Origin: Protula sp. h YS-2021
Lineage: Eukaryota > Annelida > Polychaeta > Sabellida > Serpulidae
Direction of reading: 5' to 3'
DNA: 64,000 nucleotides
Assembly (NCBI GenBank): GCA_949752745.1
Contig: OX457026.1
Span: forward strand, 43,865,239-43,929,238
How positions within the stretch are numbered: the first letter of the stretch is position 1; each line of letters starts with the position of its first letter. This document shows positions 34,101-45,258 of this stretch, in pieces. The translations under genes and the position numbers were made by a program. The notes under the pieces are model-generated. The model did no database searches and was not told the origin of the DNA. It saw only the letters and a program-made list of their open reading frames with translations.

Positions 34101-37100
34101 TCTCGAAAACGGTTAGAGATAGAGCGATTCTGAGCGAATTTTCGGGCAAAAGGGTATAACACACTGTATAAAAAGTGTTCCCAGCGAGCTCGACCCGGTC
34201 GGGTGACGATCGACGTCGAAACCGGAAGTTGGCTAATATCTCGAAAACGGTTAGAGATAGAGCGATTTTGAGCGGATTTTCGACCCGACGGGTTTAAAAC
34301 AGTTGTATAAAAGGGTATCTCGGAGGGCGCGACCCGGTCCGGTGACGATCGACGTCGAAACCGGAAGTTGGCTAATATCTCGAAAACGGTTAGAGATAGA
34401 GCGATTCTGAGCGAATTTTCGACCCTACGGGTTTAAAACAGTTGTATAACAGGGTATCTCGGCGAGCGCGACCCGGTCGGGTGACGATCGACGTCGAAAC
34501 CGGAAGTTGGCTAATATCTCGAAAACGGTTAGAGATAGAGCGATTCTGAGCGAATTTTCGGAACAAAGGGTATAACACACTGTATTAAAAGTGTTCCCGG
34601 CGAGCTCGACCCGGTCGGGTGACGATCGACGTCGAAACCGGAAGTTGGCTAATATCTCGAAAACGGTTAGAGATAGAGCGATTCTGAGCGAATTTTCGAC
34701 CCGACGTGTTTTAAACAGTTGTATAAAAGGGTATCTCGGCGAGCGCGACCCGGTCGGGTGACGATCGACGTCGAAACCGGAAGTTGGCTAATATCTCGAA
34801 AACGGTTAGAGATAGAGCGATTCTGAGCGAATTTTCGACCCGACGGGTTTAAAACAGTTGTATAAAAGGGTATCTCGGAGAGCGCGACCCGGTCGGGTGA
34901 CGATCGACGTCGAAACCGGAAGTTGGCTAATATCTCGAAAACGGTTAGAGATAGAGCGATTCTGAGCGAATTTTCGACCCTACGGGTTTAAAACAGTTGT
35001 ATAACAGGGTATCTCGGCGAGCGCGACCCGGTCGGGTGACGATCGACGTCGAAACCGGAAGTTGGCTAATATCTCGAAAACGGTTAGAGATAGAGCGATT
35101 CTGAGCGAATTTTCGGCCCGAAGGGTATAACACACTGTATAAAAAGTGTTCCCGGCGAGCTCGATCCGGTCGGGTGACGATCGACGTCGAAACCGGAAGT
35201 TGGCTAATATCTCGAAAACGGTTAGAGATAGAGCGATTCTGAGCGAATTTTCGACCCGACGGGTTTAAAACAGTTGTATAAAAGGGTATCTCGGAGAGCG
35301 CGACCCGGTCGGGTGACGATCGACGTCGAAACCGGAAGTTGGCTAATATCTCGAAAACGGTTAGAGATAGAGCGATTCTGAGCGAATTTTCGGCCCAAAG
35401 GGTATAACACACTGTATAAAAAGTGTTCCCGGCGAGCTCGACCCGGTCGGGTGACGATCGACGTCGAAACCGGAAGTTGGCCAATATCTCAAAAACGGTT
35501 AGAGATAGAGCGCTTTTGAGCGAATTTTCGACCCGACGGGTTTAAAACAGTTGTATAAAAGGGTATCTCGGCGAGCGCGACCCGGTCGGGTGACGATCGA
35601 CGTCGAAACCGGAAGTTGGCTAATATCTCGAAAACGGTTAGAGATAGAGCGATTCTGAGCGAATTTTCGGTCCAAAGGGTATAACACACTGCATTAAAAG
35701 TGTTCCCGGCGAGCTCGACCCGGTCGGGTGACGATCGACGTCGAAACCGGAAGTTGGCTAATATCTCGAAAACGGTTAGAGATAGAGCGATTCTGAGCGA
35801 ATTTTCGGGCAAAAGGGTATAACACACTGTATAAAAGTGTTCCCAGCGAGCTCGACCCGGTCGGGTGACGATCGACGTCGAAACCGGAAGTTGGCTAATA
35901 TCTCGAAAACGGTTAGAGATAGAGCGATTTTGAGCGGATTTTCGACCCGACGGGTTTAAAACAGTTGTATAAAAGGGTATCTCGGAGGGCGCGACCCGGT
36001 CCGGTGACGATCGACGTCGAAACCGGAAGTTGGCTAATATCTCGAAAACGGTTAGAGATAGAGCGATTCTGAGCGAATTTTCGACCCTACGGGTTTAAAA
36101 CAGTTGTATAACAGGGTATCTCGGCGAGCGCGACCCGGTCGGGTGACGATCGACGTCGAAACCGGAAGTTGGCTAATATCTCGAAAACGGTTAGAGATAG
36201 AGCGATTCTGAGCGAATTTTCGGCCCGAAGGGTATAACACACTGTATAAAAAGTGTTCCCGGCGAGCTCGATCCGGTCGGGTGACGATCGACGTCGAAAC
36301 CGGAAGTTGGCTAAAATCTCGAAAACGGTTAGAGATAGAGCGATTCTGAGCGAATTTTCGACCCGACGGGTTTAAAACAGTTGTATAAACGGGTATCTCG
36401 GAGAGCGCGACCCGGTCGGGTGACGATCGACGTCGAAACCGGAAGTTGGCCTATATCTCGAAAACGGTTAGAGATAGAGCGATTCTGAGCGAATTTTCGA
36501 CCCTACTGGTTTAAAACAGTTGTATAAAAGGGTATCTCGGCGTGCGCGACCCGGTCGGGTGACGATCGACGTCGAAACCGGAAGTTGGCTAATATCTCGA
36601 AAACGGTTAGAGATAGAGCGATTCTGAGCGAATTTTCGGCCCAAAGGGTATAACACACTGTATAAAAAGTGTTCCCGGCGAGCTCGACCCGGTGGGGTGA
36701 CGATCGACGTCGAAACCGGAAGTTGGCCAATATCTCAAAAACGGTTAGAGATAGAGCGATTTTGAGCCAATTTTCGACCCGACGGGTTTAAAACAGTTGT
36801 ATAAAAGGGTATCTCGGAGAGCGCGACCCGGTCGGGTGACGATCGACGTCGAAACCGGAAGTTGGCTAATATCTCGAAAACGGTTAGAGATAGAGCGATT
36901 CTGAGCGAATTTTCGACCCGACGGGTTTAAAACTGTTGTATAAAAGGGTATCTCGGCGAGCGCGACCCGGTCGGGTGACGATCGACGTCGAAACCGGAAG
37001 TTGGCTAATATCTCGAAAACGGTTAGAGATAGAGCGATTCTGAGCGAATTTTCGGCCCGAAGGGTATAACACACTGTAGAAAAAGTGTTCCCGGCGAGCT

Positions 37101-37597
37101 CGATCCGGTCGGGTGACGATCGACGTCGAAACCGGAAGTTGGCTAATATCTCGAAAACGGTTAGAGATAGAGCGATTCTGAGCGAATTTTCGACCCAAAG
37201 GGTATAACTCATTGCATAAAAGGGTATCGCGGAGAGGGCGACCCGGTCGGATGACGATCGACGTCGAAACCGGAAGTTGGTTATTATCTCGAAAACGGTT
37301 AGAGATAGAGCGATTCTGAGCGAATTTTCGACCCAAAGGATATAACACACTATATAACATTGTATCTCGGCTTCGAATTTTCGAGCCTTCGGAGTTAAAA
37401 CAATTCTAGTGGTGTTTTTGTTTAAAAAGATTTGTCTGAATGTGAAAAGTGCTTTCAAATTCTTTTTTTTTTTTATTAATAAGCCCCCGACAACACGTTT
37501 AGTGTAAGCTCCATGATTCTTTATTTCGTCTTTAAGTTTCCCAATGTACCCCAATATACCATGTGAGACAATTGCGCTCGCGCAATTAGCTTCTAGT
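31171..37597 (+). mobile_element. 6.4-kb Helentron-like element carrying about 40 satellite monomers
   Basis: Left hairpin CTCACATGGTATC...GATACCATATGAGG (31,171-31,200), poly-T run (31,228-31,280), two TTCGCGCTTCTYCTCNGAAA core modules with CAAGGTCAAATTCAAGGTCA, a 138-139-bp satellite (about 31,600-37,370), then ACCATGTGAG (inverted left arm, 37,558-37,567), the stem-loop AATTGCGCTCGCGCAATT (37,570-37,587) and TTCTAGT (37,591-37,597). Monomers alternate between type A (GACGGGTTTAAAACAGTTGT) and type B (AAAGGGTATAACACACTGTA). A 1,663-bp block repeats almost exactly (33,282-34,164 versus 34,945-35,827). Minus frames of up to 269 codons are by-products. Confidence 0.85.
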
Positions 37598-37785
37598 TTC
37601 TGAATTAGACTCAGCTGTTTAATTTAGCAAATTTAGCAAAATAAGTAAATAAATAAAATCATGAGTACAGTGTGGTATAGTCTTTGATAGCAGCCGAACA
37701 CATTATTTTTTTTTATTATCACAATTATGATAAAGTGGTTGTGTTGCTTCCAGTCGTTGGGCTGTTGCTGAGAAATATAAGAATT

Positions 37786-38106
37786 ATATGTCTCCCCCTC
37801 CTGGAGGCATATATTGTTTTTGGACTGTCCGTCCGTCCGTTTTGCCGTCCGTATGTCCGTCAACAGCGATTTCTCAGTAACGAGGCAGTCGATGAGTGGA
37901 AGCAAATTTTACACACGTGTTGTCTATAACCTACAGATAATGCCCATATATTTATTTTTCATATCGAATTTTTTTTCGATGTTTGGCGAATTTTTTTAAA
38001 TTTTTGACTTCCAACATTTGGCAATGTATCTTGGCCTTTGTCAGACTCTGGCGCTGGGGGAGACATATCCGTTTTTTTTAGCTTTAGCAAAAACAGATTT
38101 TCTAGT
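37786..38106 (+). mobile_element. Short Helentron-like element, GGGGGAGACATAT family
   Basis: ATATGTCTCCCCC (37,786-37,798) with CTCCTGGAG pairing beside it. A TCCGTCCGTCC run and a single core follow, then GGGGGAGACATAT (38,056-38,068, perfect inverted copy), an AGCTTTAGCAAAAAC segment and TTCTAGTT (38,101-38,108). At 320 bp it is the minimal form of the shared architecture, without satellite expansion. Confidence 0.65.
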
Positions 38107-38266
38107 TCTTGCTAACCCCTACCTTCCCTCCGAAAAAAATTAAATGCATTGCATTTCAGCGAGAATTGCTGTTAAAATTCACCTTACATAAGCTATTTCA
38201 GACCAACAAGAGTATAAACTATCTCCTTTTGTTTATTAGTACTATTAATGATGGTATTAAACAGAA

Positions 38267-38560
38267 GTCGTCATGGCCGAGTTGATAAGGCAGTAGACCC
38301 GAAATCAGAAGATTAAGGGTTCGAATCCCAGCAAGATGTGTACAGCTGAAATATCAACATATTTGAGCCTTGACCTGAAATTTTGGGCTATTCTTATGTC
38401 CATAACGGGAACATCATGGGTCATAATTAATTTCATCCATATTTTTGAATCTTGATTTGAAAGTCAGATGTTAAATTTTGGCTCATTGTTATGGTCATAA
38501 CGGGACATTATGGGCCACAACACTGGGGGAAATACAGCCATAGCGTGAGTTATAATACGA
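38267..38560 (+). mobile_element. tRNA-Ser-like SINE with duplicated body
   Basis: GTCGTCATGGCCGAGTTGAT (box A) and GGGTTCGAATCCC (box B, 38,317-38,329) with CCCGAAATC in the anticodon position (CGA, serine-like). The 5' and 3' ends do not pair as an acceptor stem, so it is tRNA-derived rather than a tRNA gene. The body contains two diverged copies of a segment of about 85 bp sharing GTCATAACGGGA-like and TTTTGGGCT-like phrases. Confidence 0.6.
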
Positions 38561-39059
38561 GTCTGATTTTCGTACGGGCTTACACTTGTTCTGAACTTTA
38601 AATGGAGATACTTCCGGGAGCAAATCCTGCATTTTCAGGATTTTCCAAAGGAGTTGATTGCAGAACACGAAACATTGTACATTTTGTTGGTCACGAAAGC
38701 AGACTTAAAAGTATAATAAATTTTATTTGCATCACTTTACATATGTTGGAATGGATATTCCTTACAATGCATTGGTTCAATGAAGTACGTAACTATACCT
38801 TACAGTTCTATATTTTACCATTTATAGATTACAACACAAACGACACATGTATTTCCAGGGCAAAAATTTTACATTTCAGCTCGGGGTCCCGTGGGACCCC
38901 GATCTCTGAAACCAGGGGTCCCGGGGTGAAGTGGTGGGGTCCGACATTTTCGGGCAATAAAGAAAGTGAAATTCTATAAAATCAATTTTATTGCAACAAG
39001 AATAAACTCGATTAGTGATATCATGCAAATCACAAAACTACTACTTCTAACAACAAAAA

Positions 39060-40020
39060 AGAAACGCTGAATGATATGGAATGCAGTTTTAACATTTAAT
39101 GCTTAATTTTGATATCAAAATATAATTAAAGATATCAAGAAATCAATGTAGATCTCAATAATTCATATTTCGCCATCAATAATTGAATTTTAAATGACAA
39201 AAATTTATTTTTGAGATCAAAAAATCAAATTTACAAAGAAGACAAACATTTACATAAAATTTAACGAATCGTCAATTAAATTTTGGAGATGAAAACTTGA
39301 ATTATTGAGACCAATAATAACAACACGAATTATTGAGACCAATAATAACAACACAACACGAATTATTGAGACCAATAATAACAACACGAATTATTGAGAC
39401 CAATAATAACAACACAATTTTTTATCTCAAGAATTGCTTCTTTTTTTGCACACTAAATATTTAAAGAAAGATTCTGTATATGAGGACCAGTCATAATTAA
39501 TATACAGATGTATGCTTCTGAATTTTTTATTTCAAAACTAGATCGATATTTTGATATCAAAAATCAATTTTTGAGATCAAAACATCATTTGCAGATTTCA
39601 AAATATAAATTTAAAAAGTCCCATTCTGAAATAACGATATCTGAAATAAATTCTCGATATCAAGAAAAGGAAAACGAATAATTGAGCTCAATACTGCTAT
39701 TTTGCTCTCACATATTTCATTTTTGCTGTCAAGAATTGAATTTTTGATCTCAAAAAATATCATTAAATCATTTTTGATATCAATAAATATTTCTTGATAT
39801 TTCTAAATATTGATTGAGACGAAGAATACATTTAGAGATATCAAAAATACAGTTACAGATAGCAAAAATGAATTCTTGATATCAAAATATGGATTTTTTA
39901 AAATAAAAAATTAATTCTTGATATCAAAAATTAAATTTTTGATATCACAAATTAATTCTGGATATCAATTATTCCCTAATAAATGTGAAATTGGTATTCC
40001 ATAGAATTATGCTACATTAA
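39060..40020. repeat. GATATC/GAGATC-rich AT block, copy 1
   Basis: Dozens of near-palindromic words such as TTTTTGATATCAAAAA, TTGAGATCAA and TCTTGATATCAATAA at irregular spacing of about 20-40 bp, in AT-rich context. A 34-bp direct repeat (ACGAATTATTGAGACCAATA, then ATAACAAC) lies at 39,305-39,410. No coding. Confidence 0.8.
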
Positions 40021-40864
40021 ACAATGAAAAAAAATCATTTTCGATCTTAGCGGTGATACTGAACACCTGCTATGGAAGTGAACGTTTCTACTGCTGAATT
40101 AATGCTGCCGACTGTGCAGGACATTAAGCTCTCTTATAAGTTAGTCTGCACTGTGACACAGGTAGCTTGCAAGAGAACAGTCTTTTTCTGTGGGACCCCA
40201 GAGTCAAAATCCAGGGCCCCGAGCAGATAGCCAGGGATTCCCTGATTTCACACCAAAATACTGTATTAAACCGTCAAAAACTACAGCCTTTAGAGACACG
40301 ATCACCTGTGTAGCGAGATTGACCCATGAATTGAGTCGGGTTTCCAAAGTGTCACACTACTGCTACTTCCATCACGTTTTTCACAATTCTCACAGTTTTA
40401 AATTCTTAAAAGCAAAGTTTTATATTTTAAAAATGTCATTTTAAATATCAATTTCATCCGCGAGCGAAATTTTTAAAATCTATTTAATAGTTTTGTAGAT
40501 ACAGCCTGGACGATACGTTCCATTATGCAGGCAAAATTACATCAAAACGCAGTTTCACCAACTTCAACATACTGTAATTTTGACAGTTTTTTTATGATTT
40601 CGAACACACATTTTGCACAACGCTGCACCCCTTCGATATGTACTCTATCCTTATGTGAAATTTCAAAACAATTCAATTGCGAGTTTTGGAAATATGGCCT
40701 GGACTCGACGTCGAAAATACGCCAAAGTTCAAACAATAAAAAAAAAGCAAATTTTGGCAAATTTATCATGATTGCGAACACAGTTGCAACGTTGCATATT
40801 TTCAATATGTGTTCTATCCGTATGTAAAATTTCAGCACAATTCAACTCGTAATTTTCGGAGATC

Positions 40865-42385
40865 TAGCGTGCACACGACGAGTAGGAGTATAACGAGAGA
40901 ACTGGGCCAAGCCTAGAGTATAGAACGAGAAAACTGGACCAAGCCTAGAGTATAGAACGAGAAAACTGGACCAAGCCTAGAGTATAGAACGAGAAAACTG
41001 GACCAAACCTAGAGCATAGAAACTCGAAGAGTATAGAGTATAAAAATGCCTATCAAGAAACTTTAGATGAGTCTTCTATTGCACGCCAAAGAGTCAACAT
41101 GGATGAAAATAATGCACATGCTTGTATAGAATGTGGTGCGTCATACAACAACTAAGAAGCTTTATTCAGATCTACGAAGCAGTTGGCGAGGGTGACGATG
41201 GCAGCAGCTCTGACAGGGTAACGATGGCAGCAGTTCGGACAGGGTGACGATGGCAGCAGTTCGGACAGGGTGACGATGGCAGCAGTTCGGACAGGGTGAC
41301 GATGGCAGCAGTTCGGACAGGGTGACGATGGCAGCAGTTCGGACAGGGTGACGATGGCAGCAATTCGGACAATGTGACGATGGCAGCAGTTCGGACAGGG
41401 TGACGATGGCAGCAATTCGGACAGGGTGACGATGGCAGCAGTTCGGACAGTGTGACGATGGCAGCAGTTCGGACAGGGTGACGATGGCAGCAGCTCTGAC
41501 AGGGTGACGATGACAGCAGCTCTGACAGGGTGACGATGGCAGCAGCTCTGACAGGGTGACGATGGCAGCAGTTCGGACAGGGTGACGATGGCAGCAGTTC
41601 TTACATTGAGAAAGACTTGTTGCTTGATATGGTTCAAGAAGTATATTATTTCAAATATAGATACTTGCGGGGACAAATCCTACATTTTCAGGATTTTCCA
41701 AAGGAGGGGATTACAGGAACACAATGTTTCAAAAAAGACATTTTTTTATTACCACTGAGATCTAGAAAATCAAGTTTATTTGATGTTTAACGTAATGCCA
41801 TAATTGTAATGCATATCATTTTCAATCATCCAAAACCAAACATTTAACCTATATGGGGTGGCATCTCTATCCAACGTCATTAGGTGGGGAAGGATACTTC
41901 TGGATTGTTTTGTCCTATCTGTCCAACGTTAGTCCAACGCCAGAAGGTGGGAAATGATACTTCTGGATCTTTTTTTCACTCGCATTGGTCAGTAGATGGG
42001 GAAGAATACTTCTGTATGCACATCGGTCAGTAGGTGGGGTGGCAACAATGAGGTCAGTCAACTTAAAGTGCTGAACAAAGTACCCAACAGGTTCCACTCA
42101 TGCCAAGAGTTAAGTCAATATATTCTATCGTAGGACCGTGGGAATGTTCAAAACAACAAAAACAATGACAACAACATCCTCAGTCAACTGATCTCAACTT
42201 AACATAGTACAAGGCCAAAAAGTCAGAAGATCAAAAACCAAAGAAGTTCAGAATTGTCTGAAACGGATAAATATACGAAATTTTACATTCGGGGTGGGAT
42301 TAGCCCAGTTCCCTCGTTTGGCCCAGTTTTCTCGTTCTATGCTCTAGGCCTGGCCCAGTTCTCTCATCCTACTCCTACTACGACG
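40865..42385. mobile_element. Inverted-repeat-bounded module with minisatellite, copy 1
   Basis: GAGTAGGAGTATAACGAGAG and AACTGGGCCAAGCCTAGAGT on the left are matched, inverted, by CTCTAGGCCTGGCCCAGTTC and CTCATCCTACTCCTACTACG on the right (42,300-42,385). The left side is expanded as four 32-bp tandem units (40,890-41,020). Inside lie a 26-bp minisatellite (41,185-41,605) and the copy-1 small ORF, broken by TAA at 41,153. The same module occurs at 44,940-48,140 and 50,715-52,870. Confidence 0.7.
41185..41605. repeat. 26-bp minisatellite, copy 1
   Basis: About 16 units of GACGATGGCAGCAGTTCGGA plus CAGGGT, with CTCTGA and AATTCG variants. Because 26 leaves remainder 2 on division by three, each frame passes through all three registers, and every minus frame gives the same 26-residue cycle. 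Confidence 0.92.
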
Positions 42386-42414
42386 TCAAAAATACGACGA
42401 AAGTTCCAATCGAG

Positions 42415-42515
42415 AAAATACTATTATTGTGGCAATTTTCATGATTGTCACAATAATAGTACGACGTTGTACAACAAAAATACGACGTTGTACAACAAAA
42501 ATACGACGTTGCACA
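42415..42515. repeat. 41-bp palindrome followed by a 21-bp tandem repeat
   Basis: ACTATTATTGTGGCAATTTT pairs with CATGATTGTCACAATAATAGT (42,420-42,460). Next come two to three units of ACGACGTTGTACAACAAAAAT, a unit that is itself partly palindromic (TTGTACAA). Both recur at 48,175-48,265 and 52,905-53,020, the latter with one more tandem unit. Confidence 0.85.
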
Positions 42516-42899
42516 CCTTGAACACGCACTCTACGCATGTATCTAATTTAAAACAATCTAACTATAGGCTCGGAGATATTTCTCTGACATGCACAGGCGG
42601 AAAAACACGCAATTATATCCCTCCGTTAGACGTAGGGATTGTCAGAAAAATTAAATCATTTAAAAACACTCAACTAAGCACCACTAAAAGTTTCAACAGA
42701 AATTAACTTGTTGCTTACATAAGTAGAAGAGAATTACAACCACTCAACACCGTTTTACTTTTGGCGGGGTCGGGGATGGAGATTGGGGTCAGTGAGGTTT
42801 AGTTGTAAAGGGCTAAATGATGCACGTTTTAAAGACTTCTTTGATCTACAATATACAAGTGATCACGTTTTAATCAACCATCATGTTTTAATTTCAAGT

Positions 42900-44935
42900 C
42901 AACATATGACGCTGCTATTTATGGAATGCCGTTTTAACATTTAATGCTTATTTTCGATGTCAAAAAAATCAATTTTTGAGATCAAAAAATCAATTTTAGA
43001 CATTAAATCATTTTTGATATCAATAAATATTTCTTGATATCTTTATAAATATTTATTGATATCAAAAATTATTTTTTGAGATCAAGAATACATAAATATC
43101 AAAAATACAATTACAGATAGCAAAACTGAATTCCTGATATCAAAATATGGATTTATTGAAATCAAAAATTAATTCTTGACATTAAAAATCAATTTTTGAG
43201 ATCAAAAAATAATTCTTGATATCAATAATTCCCTAATAAATGTGAAAACGGCATTCCATACTTTTAACATTTAACATTATTTTTGATATCAAAATACAAC
43301 TAAACATATCAATAAATCAATGTAGATCTCATTAATTTATATTTTGCTATCAATAACTGAATTTTAGATAGCAATAGTTGATTTTTCAGATAAAAAATTT
43401 AATTTTACAAACTTAAAAAATCTTAAGGGAGACACATGGTTATATACAATTTAACGAATCATCAATTTAATTTTGGAGATTAAAACTTGAATTACTGATA
43501 TCAGTAATAACACAATTTTTGAGCTCTAGAATTACTTCATTTTTGTACAGTAAAAAATTAAAATACAGATTTTGCACACATGGGTCAGTCATCAGTTATC
43601 TACAGATATGTGCTTCTGAATTTTTTATGCAAAATCATTTGCAGATTTCTACATATAACAGTCTCATTGTGAAATAATGATATCTGAAATAAATTCTTGA
43701 TATCAGTAAAAGGAAAAATTATTGAGCTCAAAATTGAAATTTTGCTATCAAATATTTCATTTTTGCTATAAAGGAATTTTTGGCCTCTAAAAATCAATTT
43801 TAGAGATCATTAAATCATTTTTGATATCAATAACTATTTCTTGATACCTCTAAATATTTCTTGATACCAAGAATTATTTTTTGAGATCAAAAATAGAATT
43901 AGAGGTATCAAAAATATAATTACAGATAGCAAAAATGATTTTTAGACATAAAAATACTACTTTTTTTTAGATAAAAAATTAATTCTTAATATCTATCAAC
44001 AATGCCTTAATAAATATGAAAATGGTATTCCATAGCTGTTTGCCATTACACGTTTTTATTACCAAATCAACTCTCTCCATTTTCAAACTATACTGACAGT
44101 CAATGAACAGTTTCAGTTAATACATGTATTTGATATTTTTCTCCCTTTACTGGGAAACACGACTGTGCAGGTCATTACGCTCTCTTATAAGTTAGTCTGC
44201 ACTGTGACACAGGAAACTTGCAAGAGAACAGTCTTTTTCTGTGGGACCCCAGAGTCAAATTCCAGGGGTCCCGAGCAGATAGCCAGGGATCCCCAGGACC
44301 CCGTGAACTTTATGCCCTGATTTCACACAAAAATTCTTTATTAAACCGTCAAAAACTACAGCCTTTAGAGACACGATCACCTGTGTAACGAGATTGACCC
44401 ATGAATTGAGTCGGGTTTCCAAAGTGTCACACTACTACCACTTCCATCACGTTTTTCACAATTCTAACAGTTTTAAATTCTTAAAAGCAAAGTTTTATAT
44501 TTTAAAAATGTCATTTTAAATATCAATTTCATCCGCGAGCGAAATTTTTAAAATCTGATTAATAGTTTTGTAGATACAGCCTGGACGATACGTTCCATTA
44601 TGCAGGCAAAATTACATCAAAACGCAGTTTCACCAACTTCAACATACTGTAATTTTGACAGTTTTTCATGATTTCGAACACACATTTTGCACAACGCTGC
44701 ACAGCTTCGAGATGTACTTATGTGAAATTTCAAAACAATTCAATTGCGAGTTTTGGAAATATGGCTTGGACTCGACGTCGAAAATACGAAAAAGTTCAAA
44801 CAAAAAAAAGCAAATTTTGCCAAATTGTTCATGATTATGAACAAAATTACATCGTTTTGCGAACAAAATTACAACATTGTAATTTTCAATATGTGTTCTA
44901 TCCGTATGTAAAATTTCAACACAATCGGAGATCTA
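42900..44935. repeat. AT block and conserved block, copy 2
   Basis: GATATC-rich block to 44,030, then about 900 bp that is almost identical to 49,780-50,720 and similar to 40,030-40,870. The second part contains GTGGGACCCCAGAGTCAAAT and CAGGGATCCCCAGGACCCCG. A short GC-rich palindromic relative occurs at 38,880-38,945 (GGGGTCCCGTGGGACCCCG). No gene recognised. Confidence 0.75.
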
Positions 44936-45135
44936 GCGTGCACACGACGAGTAGGAGTATAACGAGAGAACTGGGCCAAGCCTAGAGTATAGAACGAGAA
45001 AACTGGATCAAGCCTAGAGTATAGAACGAGAAAACTGGATCAAACCTAGAGCATAGAAACTCGAAGAGTATAGAGTATAAAAATGCCTATCAAGAAACTT
45101 TAGATGAGTCTTCTATTCCACGCCAAAGAGTCAAC

Positions 45136-45258
45136 ATGGATGAAAATAATGCACATGCTTGTATAGAATGTGGTGCGTCATACAACAACGAAGAAGCTTT
45201 ATTCAGACCTACAAAGCAGTTGGCGAGGGTGACGATGGCAGTAGTTCCGACAGGGTGA
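45136..45258 (+). CDS. Small ORF with a decayed C2H2-finger-like motif, copy 2
   Basis: Forty codons, MDENNAHACIECGASYNNEE then ALFRPTKQLARVTMAVVPTG, ending in the first minisatellite unit. CIECGASYNNEEALFR resembles the first half of a C2H2 zinc finger (C-x2-C-G-x-S-Y, then 12 residues), with Pro and Leu at the two expected His positions. The open frame extends upstream without an ATG to a stop near 45,020 (LEHRNSKSIEYKNAYQETLD, ESSIPRQRVN). The copy at 50,881-51,003 is intact (N to S change); the copy at 41,099 is cut by TAA at 41,153. A captured host fragment is possible; a chance motif is not excluded. Confidence 0.35.
   Translation: MDENNAHACIECGASYNNEEALFRPTKQLARVTMAVVPTG

Noticed and set aside
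31519..37554. Many minus-strand open frames of 62-269 codons rich in FAQNRSISNRFRD
   Set aside because: They are translations of the 138-139-bp satellite; copies recur wherever monomers recur, and starts and stops follow monomer variants.
38267..38340. Functional tRNA-Ser gene
   Set aside because: Boxes A and B and an anticodon arm are present, but the ends do not form an acceptor stem and a repeated body follows; a SINE fits better.
42254..42706. 150-codon plus-strand open frame (also 48,082 and 52,746)
   Set aside because: It crosses the inverted repeat, the palindrome and the 21-bp tandem repeat, and the copies at 48 and 52.7 kb are broken differently; repeat-derived.
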